A stretch of 64,000 nucleotides of DNA, taken from positions 260,011,863-260,075,862 of the forward strand of contig CP136064.1 in NCBI GenBank assembly GCA_032622095.1, written 5' to 3'. Positions 1 through 12,700 of the stretch are shown piece by piece (positions within the stretch are counted from its first letter, which is position 1; the number at the start of each line of letters is the position of its first letter). This stretch comes from Siphonodentalium dalli (Eukaryota > Mollusca > Scaphopoda > Gadilida > Siphonodentaliidae). The notes under the pieces were generated by a model, which had not been told where the DNA came from, ran no database searches, and was given only the letters and a program-made list of their open reading frames with translations. The translations under genes and the position numbers were made by a program.

Positions 1-119
1 CGGGGCTTTTGCTTCTTTTGCATTGTCGTCTGTAAATATGAAAAATAGTTCAAATTAGACTGCATAAAAATTAAAAATATAAAAGATTGAACAGGTTTCT
101 TTCGTATTTGCGAGCCAGT

Positions 120-503
120 CACTTCAGCTGAGATAGTTTTTTTCAGCTAGTCACTTTTTTCTTACATTCTTTATCAATTTTTATCATTTAAAAAAAAAAA
201 TTCTTACATTCTATAACAATTTTTATAATTTTTTCTTACATTCTTTAGCAATTTTATAATTTTTTCTTACATTCTTTAACAATTTTATCATTTTTATCAT
301 TTTTTCTTTCATTCTTTATTAATTTTTATCCTTTTTTCTTACATTTTTTAACAATTACAAAAAATAATATAAAATATTTTAAACCAATGCATTCTCTTAT
401 ATATGCGAGGTGACCTATGGTCGACTCGCATATATAAGAGAATGCATTGGCACCGGGTTTTCGCAAAAATTCAGGAAGCTCCAGCCATGGATGGGTTAAA
501 ACT
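120..503. repeat. Degenerate MITE: TTCTTACATTCTTTA array plus hairpin
   Basis: Imperfect TTTTTCTTACATTCTTTA(A)CAA units fill 150-370. A perfect-type hairpin at 384-450 begins CCAATGCATTCTC and ends with its inverse. The same two modules occur together inside the TTAA-flanked MITEs near 20 kb and 42.5 kb. The right end reads ATGGGTTAA at about 503. Confidence 0.7.
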
Positions 504-551
504 GAGTGGGTGAATCCATGTAGTATAGAAAGGGTAAATCCAGTTATCTAC

Positions 552-746
552 CTTGAGCATTGATGTCCTCTTCTGCTCCCAGTTTGAGGTATTTGCCCTT
601 GACCTGTTCGATTTCGTCGTCATTGAACTTGAACCAGGAATCCTTCTGTGCATCCTTGATATGGGCTATGTAGTGGCCACTGTATGCACTGGGTCCTCGA
701 TGGATAAGTACAGACGACAGATCATAGATGCATTCTGTGTCTGTGT
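552..746 (-). CDS. USP48: USP48 coding exon 11 (catalytic His box)
   Basis: The exon encodes [20 protein letters not shown] and HYIAHIKD, then [12 protein letters not shown]. It supplies the catalytic His (residue 346 by my count) and the following Asn/Asp region. The acceptor is AATGTAG|AC and the donor CAAG|GTAGAT, leaving in phase 1. The next exon lies outside the window. Confidence 0.95.
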
Positions 747-3700
747 CTACATTAAAAAAAATAGTGAAACACTCATTATTTAGGACATTAAATATAAATA
801 CCTGGGTTCTTTTGCAATTTTATATGGAAAATTGGATGAGGGAGGGAAAGGAGTTTTTTTTTTAATTTCAACAAATTCCAGATACGTTTTTTATGTATAG
901 ATAAATTTATGCAATAATTTTTTTTTAAATATTCATAGAGTCTTAGCTTTTCAAATTTTTTAACTATAACATGTTCAACAGAAACCAATCTAAATTTATA
1001 ATTTAATAATATTTTATCTATTTGGCCCTACTGGTATGTTTTATCTAGATAGATGGTACCACAATCATTATTGAATAGTGCAAAACAACAAGACATACAT
1101 TCCCAATAGTACTAAATATATTGAGACACTTTTGATTATAAAAGTGATAATTAAAATCATAGTTAAAATAACAAGAACTGATAAGACCTTGATTGCACAC
1201 ATGTCATTATCTAACATGCTTCAAAATTTCTAAAATAATTCAATGTTAATCCTTCCATACTAAATGGATTCCCCCATTCAAATAAAGAAGTATTCATTGA
1301 AATGGCCTATTATTAAATAGGATGGGACTTGATAATAAAATTGCTGAATCCCATTCGGTCGTTTATGTGTAAGATTCAGATAATAAGTACAACAAACGGA
1401 CTCGATCTTTCAACTTACTATCTTGACATTCCACCAAGTGAACCACTCATCAATGAGTATTTCGTCCCAAATGGGTGCAATTTGGCCTGGAGTGGACATA
1501 GCCATGTAATTGGCTGTGTTCCTGATCACCCCATCATAAATTGTGGATCAACATTGTCAACAAAGGTATGTTTGAAATTTGTTGTTGTTTTTCAGGGGAA
1601 TACATAATACGAACAAGAGCATTGCTAGGGCATGGAAAAATTACCTTGTGTAATTCCAATAAAGGGTCATAATTCTGGTGAAAATTCCCCCATTCAAATA
1701 AATAAGTATTCATTGAAATGGTCTATTATTCATTTGAATGGGACTTCTGATAATAAAATTTCTGAAAACATAGGAATCATATTCGGTCATTTAGGGGGAC
1801 GGTTCAGATAATAAGTTCAACAAATGGCCTCCATCGTTGAACTTATTATCTGGACATTCCACCAAGTGAACCACTCATCAATGAGTATTTAGTCATCAAA
1901 GTGTTGACCCTTTCATGATGGGAGGTGCACTGGTGCGTGCAGCATTAAAGACCTTGTGCCAATGCATTCTCCTTATATGCGAATCTCCCATAGGGAGCCT
2001 CACATATATAAGAGAATGCACTGGCTTACAAGTGAATGGTAAATACAGTTTGGCCAATGTATTATCTTTATTTTTATGCACGGCTCTCTATGGGAGACTC
2101 GCATATATAAGAGTACATTGGCACAAGGTTTTCCCAAAATTTCATGAAGCTCCAGTCATGGAATGGTTAATTCATGACATATTTATTGGCATTTGTGCAA
2201 ACAATTCTCTATGTAGTAAAGCAAAAACAAATTTTTATGAATGTCAAAAGGTCAAGTCTAGAAATAGTGTTTCTGACATTCGCAGAATGAGGTCACCAGA
2301 GGGTGAATTCAGTGATGCTATCCTGCACGGTGGGTTAGCATCATCAAATTCACCCTCTGGGAACCTCATTCTGCTTAGGCATCCACTGTTATGGGAGACC
2401 TAGGATCACATTGAAGTTCCTAGATGCAGTCGGTGATGTTCACCCATTAGTCACCTTGATTATGCATTTTAACTTCTGCAAATTTGAGGAAATAGAAACT
2501 GAACAAAAGGGAAAAGGTAACTAAACACAATGTTAATTTGAGACTATAAATAGTTCCCAGAAGATGATGCCTAAGCAGAATGAGGTTCCCAGAGGGTGAA
2601 TTTGGTGAAGCCAGTCCACCTTGCAGGAAAGTGTCACTAAATTCGCCCTCTGGGAACCTCATTCTGCAAATGTCAGACACATTATTTCCACGCTTGCAGA
2701 AGGTCACAAAAATAATTAAGTAGGAGTTACACTGAGTTACATACCTGTACACCGCATATATTTCTGAAGATTCAATTCATCTGGAAACTGAATAAAACTG
2801 TTTAACTTCTTTTTCTGACCTTTGGTTCTGAAAATACAATTAAATGGAATGTAACGGATTTCAGTGCTCATTAATAGTGCTTCATTTTAGAAGATTCGAG
2901 AAAAACAAGGTTGTCCAACTGATCAAGACCATAGTGGAATACAATTACTATACTGAGCTGAACTAAACACCAAATTTATTCATTTCACACCAGCCTGTTC
3001 ACACCAGCCTGTTCACACCAGAAAATACATTTCTGTGACCCTTATTCCATTTGAAAATGGGGTCACTCTTATTCCTTTACTATTTATATAGATTTCAGGG
3101 CATCACATAGTAATTCTGAGTCAAGGACACAAGTCAATATTTACACACATATTGCTTGTATTGGGGTGGAATAGCGAGAACTACTTTACCCGAGGTGGGG
3201 TCTTTTGAACAGCAGGCAGGACTGTTGACCGATGCCGCAGACTGAGGTCAATAGTCCTGCTTGCTGCTCAAAAGACCCCACCTCTGGAAAATAGTTCACG
3301 CTATTCAGAAGACACTATCGAGGGAAATTAGCTCTTGCTGTTCCACCCCAAGGCAGGCAATAGTTGTTTTATTATATAGGACACAATTCTCACCATGTCA
3401 GCACAATTCTCGACAGGCGGAAGAATCTAGCCCGGGCAATGCAATTCGCTTTCCACAATTCTCACCAATTGTGACATGTCAGCAGGCACGATTCTGGCCT
3501 CACACCAAAATTTATGTCAGCAGGCATATAAATAGTTCGAAGAATATAGCCCAGATGATTTAATTCTTTGCTTGCTAATCTGATGTTACTATTTATAGCC
3601 TTACACTGTTCATCAAACGTGCATATTTTAATTACAAAATCTCTTTTCAATGATTTTTTTTTCAGTTGAATATGTGTGACACAGAGGTTGCTCGAGCATG

Positions 3701-6700
3701 TATTTTTTCGGATGTTTAGAGTAGATATACATACATATCAAAGACGAATCTAAGCAGCTGTAGATTGAGGACTGGAGGCAGTTTGTGGAGCTGTATATAT
3801 CTAACGGCGTCCTGTTTACTGTCACACCAAGAACACATGTACTTGTTGTCACCATCCATCTTCTCTTCCTAAAATAGAAAAATGAAATGAACAAACTCAA
3901 AAACTCCCTCACTCGCATCCAGGACTGTCAACAGTCTCAATTTGTGTATCAAATCTGAAACAGGTACTATAAAATTTGGAAATAATTAATTAATGGTCCA
4001 TCTATTCTATATATAATTCAGTTATAACAAATGTAACCTAAACAGTTTCCAGTAGGCTAATAGAGAATCAAAGTAACATCGATTACAGTTGAGAATTTTT
4101 TCTTTTTTTATTACACTGATTAATTGATATGGAACACTCCACTCAGTTGTTCAGAATGGAATAGCAAATTATCATGCCAAAATTTAGTTACTTTCATAAA
4201 AACACTATGCTTGGCACACCATCGGATCGGGAGCCGACGCTAATGGCTGTCCTGCGTGAAACAACGAAAGCACGTTAAAGATCCCAACCGTGGCGAAGAG
4301 ATCACAGGTTCTGAAAAATTCCTAGACAAAATCAAAATATGGATATACTCAATCCCTCTCCGTAATGCCCGTAAACTGGGATTGTGAGAGTATAGAGATA
4401 GATAGAAACATGTCAACAATAAGTAGGTTAGTCATTCACTCATTCGTAGGATTGTTCATCCAACAAGTTCAACAAACAGCCTCCAGTAATAAACAGCATC
4501 TGATTGGTCAGAAAGCCGCGTAATATATCCCATGTTAACGTCTCGAACCATCAACATAAGGGAAACCAAGACTCATTCCAACTGCTTCTTCATAACACCA
4601 TTTACATTGAAGATGGAGAGACTGATAGGAGATTTTGTGTTGATAATTCTTCTGAAATTTTTATGAAAGACTAGGACTTTTCACAGAACATATACGTTAT
4701 TATGGTTGATAGAGGGCAACATGGTATGAATCGGACGAACATATAGATATATGTTATTATGGTTTATAGAGGTGTGAATCGGATGAACATACTACCAGGC
4801 CATCAATGTCACACCAGGTTACTGTCAATCCACTAAAATAATGAATAGGAGAATCCCTTTCAGGAGGTTGACAAGTCTTTATTCTAATAAGGCCTGAAAA
4901 TGGTGCAGCATATTTGCAGAAGGAGATCCCCAGTAGGTGAATTTGGTGACGTACACCGCATAGCAGGCTAGCATCACCAAATTCATCATCTGTAGACCTC
5001 ATTCTGCTATGGGAGACCAAGACACAGATTTAAGTTCTCAAATGGTGAAGATGGTGATGTGCACCCACTGGGCACCTCAACTATGCACGGCGTCATATGC
5101 CAATTTTGGGATATAGACAAACTAAACCTAAAAAAAAAAAAAAAAAAACTTTAAAAACTCGTTAATTTGATAATAAAGATATTTTCAAGAGAAGATGAGG
5201 TCTGAGCAGAACATGGCACTGGACAGAATGAGGTCCCCAGAAGGTGACTTTAGTGATACTAGCCCACTGTGCAGGTTGTCATTACCAAATTCACCCTCTG
5301 GGGACCTCATTCTGCAAATGTCCTGCACCATATTCTGAGGCCTGATTCTATTACATACCTGTATAAAGTTTTCTATACATTCCTGAAGAGTCTTGTGTCC
5401 TTTTATCGTAAGGTCGAGTTCATAGAACTGCGAAAGATTCTTAGAGATTCCACCACAAGTCTGACATCTACAAATTATGAAAAAATTATGGACCAAGTAT
5501 TAAATATTGTTCAAAGGTAATATTTTACAAATTAAAGTTAACCCTTTCAGTGCCAAGTCCGATTTTTGTATCAACCCATATTTCCTTGATCATTTTTCAA
5601 ATTTATTGATTATAATAATGTGATACATTGATGGAAAGAGCTCTAAGAGCTCTTTCCATCAATTTATTCCACACCCATTGACGTGAGTCACATGTATTCA
5701 ACGGAATCCCAGCCATTGAATACATATTAGTGTATACCTCTAGTGGAATACAAGCCGGAACTATTCTTGTTGGCGTTGTCGCTAAGCAAGATGACGTACA
5801 TTACGTCGATCATCCGCTTTCGGTGATCCCCCCATAATTACTGGTTATTTGTCAGACTTAAATCACAATAAAGGTAGCTATAGTAACAATGAAGGTGACA
5901 TTCATGGATTTAACTTATCTGATTGAACGGTTTAGAATAAATACAGAACAAAACTTGCATCATAATCTCGAATCTTTTATCGAACTCGTTGCGACGGCGC
6001 AAAGTTATATTTCGCTCGAGCTACGCTCTCGCGTAATATATGCTTGCGCCATCCGCAACTCATTCGATAAAAGAGTCTCGCTTAAGATGCGCGTTGTGTT
6101 CTGTCTATGTATCACATTATTATAATCAATAAATTCGAAAAATGATCAAGGAAATATGGGTTGATACAAAAATCGGACTTGGCACTGAAAGGGTTAATAA
6201 TGAGTCTTATATAGTGTTAATTTCTCTAACATAAGGGACCCTAAACACTTCACATTATTAACTAAGCTGTTGAGTAAATGCCATTTTATAAGCACTTCAA
6301 TAGAGTGGTCCCTATTTCTAATCTGTACAGTACAGAACAACTGATCAAGAATCACAGCTTGGAGTGAGATTTGACAGCTTTGTTATTTATCTGGCCAAAA
6401 CCACAGTTGAGAGAAAATCAATAATTCACAAGCGCTATATTGGTGATCAGTTAAAAATGTTTACTGATTAAGACAATTCTTGTAAAAATTTTGCATCAGT
6501 GATTTTAAAAACAGCTTCTGTGACAGAGTTGTGGAGTGGTTCATAAAGAAAATTAATGCCAAGTTTGGGTTCCTCGCAGGACTATTCACTGCCTTATTGA
6601 CAAAAAATACAGATGATTTGCACTGAAAGAGCTAAAAAGCGATCACTTTATCTACTCACTTGGTGACGTAGGCATACTGTCCACAGAATTGCTTCTCTAC

Positions 6701-9700
6701 GACGTTATTTGTCTCCATCTGGGAGCTTGATGTAAGATTACTCTCTAGTATCGACAGAAACAGCTTGGAAAATTCCTGAGCATCCTGTTGATAAAACATT
6801 ATTCAAGTTAAAAAGGTAAGCATGACTATAAAGTTCCTTCCTAAAAAGAAGGCCCCAGAGGGTAGACTGTGAGTTCTACTATAAACCCTTCAATGGGATT
6901 GTCGAAAAGATTGAATGGTCTTCTCCTTTAATAAAAGTTACAATGAATTTGCATTCATTTTATACATGCATTAGAGCCAGGTGAGAGCTTTCCAATGAAT
7001 GGCAACAAGCCATATTTCAGACTAAATCCTGAAAAATTACCCATAATTCTGCTGTGGTTAAGTGGTCAATTACTTTGGGCATTACTGTATGCCATTAAGT
7101 ACATCACAGAGTCTCTATTTATCTGAGACTATTTCAACAACGCAAATTTACGTCAAACATCATCGCAGACTTTATAGAAGCAGATGTTAGTTTCACGCCT
7201 ATTTGTTGATTTAAGTATGTTTTATCAAGGTTTATAGCGGAATTAACAAAAATCGTCCAGTAAATTAGGTCTGGACATTGCCAAAGGATCAGTCCAGACC
7301 TAATTAGCAGGACTTGTTTTGTAAATTCCACTATGAACTGGGGACACGTTGTAGATCCTCTATATATGACATCAAATTCAGTAGAGGATTTAATGGTCAG
7401 ATATCACATTTCAAGAGGAATTTTACTACGTTTTGAAATTTTGGGCAGGAGCCAAAAAACTGGAAAGACCCATCTATGATAAAGAAAGTACATGGTTTTG
7501 CTGCCCATTAATTTTGAATATGAAACTTTCATGACTGGAGCTCCCTGAAATTTTACGAAAACCCTGTGCCAATGCATTCTCTTATATATGCAAGTCACCC
7601 GTAGGGCACCTCGCATATATAAGAGAATGCATTGACCTAACAATATTTACCTTGACCTTGTAAGCCAGTGCATTCTCTTATACACACCTTCTCAAAATAA
7701 GTGGCCCTTTTAACGCTGTCCTCAACGTGGTCGTAACGCGGTCGTAACGCCAACGTAACGCGGTTTTTGCGTTGATAACGCGTTGGTGATACGTTACGAC
7801 CGCGTTGAAAATCAACGGACCGCGTTGAAGTTTAACGCAGACTGCGTTGAAGTTTAACGCAGACTGCGTTGAAGTTTAACGCAGACAGCGTTTACGTTAA
7901 ACACGTTGCGCTAAGGATCAACGCACAGTCGCACACACGTTTTCAAATGTATATGTTTTGTTTTTAAATATTTGATGAGGACACATAAATAAACTGAATT
8001 GCAAAGTGATTTAATTCTGGTGAGAAAAACAGAATTTAACTGAATTATTAAACTTATATATACTACTAGTACGATAAAAAGTAAGTTAATATTTACCATA
8101 CATGTATGCTTGCCAATACAATAGCGGACAATTGCTGAAACATGTAACGTCTCTTCGAAGCCACGTTGAGTAAGTTTATTTAATCATCACGAAAGCGACA
8201 TGGCCTCATTGAGTGATCATTGTGGCACACGATGTCCGCTAGCCAATCAAAACAGACAAAGTTATGCTTGCACGTGTCCAGTCGAGAATTCTGTGTTTGA
8301 ATCACAGTCAATCAATACAGAATACAAGCTGGTAGGAGGAGTCATCTTCACAAAGTTGCTACATGGTATAAAAATATCTTGCAGAAATTCCTTTGATCTA
8401 AATTTAATAATAACTTCAAAGAACGAGACAATGTCACCATTCAGCAGCGTGCGTGGTCCAATAGAGGTTCGCGATGGGGGGAGTTATGGTTTCCTTGTAT
8501 TAAAGGGGCACTGATATCTGGATAACATTTTACGAACTGCCGACGAGAGGCTAATGAAAGTCCGAATAATCAAGTCATGGTATTCTTCGACATAAATCAC
8601 AAATCGTGTTTATTTTATAATGATTATTGGTTTATTTAATGCTACATGTACATGCACGTGTATAGTGGTATACATAACGAGCGTCGTGAACATTTCTGGA
8701 ATTTTTCATGACGTTTGGTTATGGCGTATATAAACGCGCTTTATTGTTTCATACAGTTTCGGCCGACATCAGAACTGACACAATACCCTTGGTCTATACA
8801 TGAGCGTACAGGTAATCGACATTTAATCGGATATGACGCTGAATATTAAATATTCAAATAACACACATACATGTACATGTACATCGCGACGTGACATCAA
8901 TATGTTTTGTTTATTAGCAGTCTCGATTACGTTTCCATTAATTCGTGCAGCGCGATCAACGTGATTTACATTAATTTATTATTTTTTCCCGGAAAAAATC
9001 TAAATGTGGGCCAATATGTAAAACATTTTAACACAAATCTATCATGCATTACTCCCATCACGTTAACAACATTGTATTATTTTGGAAACGTTCCATTTCG
9101 TTGATGGTTATCTCGACTGCGTTTGTTGCGTGACGGTTTACTCGACCGCGTTGTGATCAACGTGATCTACATTTATTTATTAGTTTTTTTCCCGGAAAAA
9201 TCTAAATGTGGGCCTATATGTAAAACATTTAGCACTAATCAGAATGCATTACTCTCGTCACGCAAACAACATTGTATTATTTTGGAAACATTCCATTTCG
9301 TTGACGGTTATCTCGACTGTGTTTGTTGCCTTGACGGTTAACTTGACCGCGTTTATTATATGAGGTTTTGATGACTAGATATCAGCTTTCAAGAGAATAC
9401 ATTTAACTCACTTGTTGTCAGTCTTGCAAAAAAATTCAAATTGTCGATTCTAATAAAGAGCGTCCATGTTTACACCGAAATGTGGTATGTAATAAAGAGC
9501 GTTTAAATTATGATAGTTTGTACTCGTTTTCAATGTAAAACCACAAACGTTTGTAAATATAGATCGATAATAAAACGGTGGACATTTGTGTGTTTTTTTT
9601 GCTATTTCTGTGACATAATAATTGATGGTGACTACATGTATATTAAAGTTTTCTTTTATAACCGGGAAATCTAGAAAAAAAAAAATTTCGTCTAATTTGG

Positions 9701-12700
9701 TATCTACTGCGTCGGACGCCGCTTGGATCTTCAAATGTACATTGTACATTGTTTTCAAATATTTGATGAAGACAAATAAATAATTGAATTGCAGTGATTT
9801 AATTCCGGTGAAAAAAAAACTGAATTTAACAAAATTATTCAACTTATATATCCTACGGTAAAAAGAACGTTAATATTTATCATATGCTTGCCTACACAAT
9901 AGCGGATTATACATTGTTGGTCTCTTCGAAGCACCATTGAATACGAATGATTTCGTTATTTCATCATCAATGAATTAAGTAACACCTGAACAAGACTTCA
10001 TCGAGTGGTCACTAGCCAATCAAAACCGACGAAGTTATGACAGCACGTTTTCAATCGAGAATTCCGTTTGAGTCACAATGTCATGGTATCACTTTCAACT
10101 TTACCGAAGACACGCCCCGTATTGTATTTGCGTCTATTGACACCGCTGTCAATCATTCGCGGCATGCTTTTGATCCGCGGTCTGTTGGTTAAAGTGACAA
10201 ATCACTGGTAACCAAATCTGAGCGCTGTTTGTTTTACATGTATTTCACAACACATGGATAATTAATATTCTAAATTATTTGCATCACTGTACATGTATAT
10301 CCATGTATCAATTACGAACGTGCGTGTAAATGTAGATGTGTGTTTTATCGTACCCTCACGAAGATTTCAAATGACATTGGACCCTTGGCGTACAGGTTAT
10401 TATGACCTTTATTAGGATCGAGGTGACGCTGAATATTAAATATTCAAAGAATACACGTACATGTATATTGCGACGTGAACTCAAAGTTTTTTGTTTGTTA
10501 GAAATCTCAATTGCATCTCTATTAATTCGTGCAGCGCGATCGATGTGATCTGCATTTATTAATTATTTTTTTCCCAGAAAAATTATAAATGTAAATGTAA
10601 AACATCATCAAAAAATCATGCATCACCCAAGCCAAACACACGGTCACCGTCTCGATTGATTACAACACTTCGTTCTGTTTCCTATCAGAAAATTGTATGA
10701 AACTAAAATTGGTGGCCGTCGTTCATTTTCAATTTAATGTTTTTTTAATAAAATGAGTTCATGTCTCAAAGTTCTTGTTTATAATGTTATTCAATAATTA
10801 TTATTACAGTTGATAAGCTCCACATAATCCTCAGCAAATTGAGGGCGATGGAGTATCAAGTAGATAGATAGAAGCTATTCTCCCGACCTCGTTTGTTGCG
10901 TTGACGGTTATCTCGACCGCGTTTGTTGCGTTGGTGGTCATGCCGACCGCGTTATGTTGCATTGACGGTTTCCTCGACCGCGTTGAGAGTAACGTTACGA
11001 CCGCGTTGGAGAAACGTTACGACCGCGTTGGATCAACGCAGTCGTAACGTTACTCCAACGCGGTCGTAACGCGGTCGGAAGGGCCATTACTTTTGAGAAG
11101 GTCTGTATATGCGTGACTCCCTATGGGAGACTCGCATATATAAGAGAATGCACTGGCACAGGATCTTTTATGCCTCATAAGCGCAGCTCCCATCATGAAA
11201 GGGTTAAAGATGATTCTTATAATAGGCTTTTCTATATATTCTTACTGATAGTATGATAAAAAAAACTTACCTGCTGCTCTCCAGTGTCCAGCCCCAGGAA
11301 GGTGATTAAAGGACTGGGGTCCACATACCTGCATAAAAATATCATAAGTTGTTGCTACATGTATTTCAAAATTAAGCTGAAGATTAAAAGTGTAATTTTA
11401 TCAGGAAAACTCTCAAAAATTACAAGAATAAATTTGCCATGTAACTCTCTATTGGTAGTAAGTACTCTGCTAGTCAATAGTCCCCAGATCGCTCTCTGTA
11501 ATGCAATATTCTAGGTCAGCAAAAACTCAGGTTACAATCATAGGAATTCACCGAGAAATAACAGACATTGCATAATACACCCCTGGGTTTGTTTCAAATT
11601 GCATTTCAGGGAGATAGCATTGCAGTTGGAGTTATCATCCAAATAATTTCTATGTAAAAAAAAGTCCCATTATTCCCATAAAGGCCCATTACCTTTTGGA
11701 AATTGTAAGGCAGTAGAACAATATTATTTTCAATGTTACGGTTAATTTATTGTGATATGGAAATGTTAAAATACATAATATAGTTAATGGGAATGAAGAT
11801 TGAATCAGACTCACCCCTATAATAAAGATACTGATGATGTAAACCTGTATATTTCATTTCAATCAGTCAATATTAACTGAGTTATCATCTGGAAACAAAA
11901 ATTGAGCCCATATTCCATCGAAGGGCTGTTACTTTGGTAAAACGGTTAGACTAGATAATGAAATCGAACATGACCTGTATTTTGTAATGGTGAACCTACA
12001 TACATGTAACAATAAATATTATTCCATAAGTTCCATAGAACTGAAGTTTCTCATGGACAGACAGATGCACAGACAAACAGACTGAAATTCTTTACTAAAT
12101 ACCATTGATGAGTTGTTCCCTCGGGAAATGTGCAGATAATAAGTTCAACAAACTACGATAGGTCATTTGATGAACTTATTATCTTAACATTTCCCACCAA
12201 TGAATATTAATCATTCTGCTCATGTATCATGTGTTTTTCTGTCTGTCATCTGCTCATTTTTTTCTGAACACTCCTCCAAATGAATAATAGACCATTCAAA
12301 TATATACAATCCAATTGGATGGGAGAATCCACTTTATAATAGTATAGGATGGATTAAAAACTGATGTAAAACATACCTCCTCCTTGAATACTGCAGACAT
12401 GCAAATATTAACTGCAAATGGCCGCACAGTGTAGATGGTTTGTAGTCATCTATAACGAAAACAATTACCAGCATTCAATCACATCATTTTCAAAGAGACA
12501 AGAATTCAGATCACATCATTTATAAATTTCATTGAAATCAATGGGAGATTTTGTTACAGTGAATAGTCTAAACCCATAATGTCTAGTGTACAACGATGAA
12601 TGAAATCACAAATGCTATATTATTGACATTTGCCGTTTCTTCCGGTATTGATATGTAATTTGGTATGTGGGTACAATGTGTCCGGTTCTTCCGGTATTGA

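Noticed and set aside
1329-1607. 92-codon ORF beginning [11 protein letters not shown]
   Set aside because: It overlaps a repeat that recurs at 1685-1890 and inverted at 12110-12345, and shows no domain. It lies inside a USP48 intron on the opposite strand.
8200-8514. 104-codon ORF in the nested element
   Set aside because: The homologous interior copy near 9990-10100 does not keep this frame, and no transposase motif is present.
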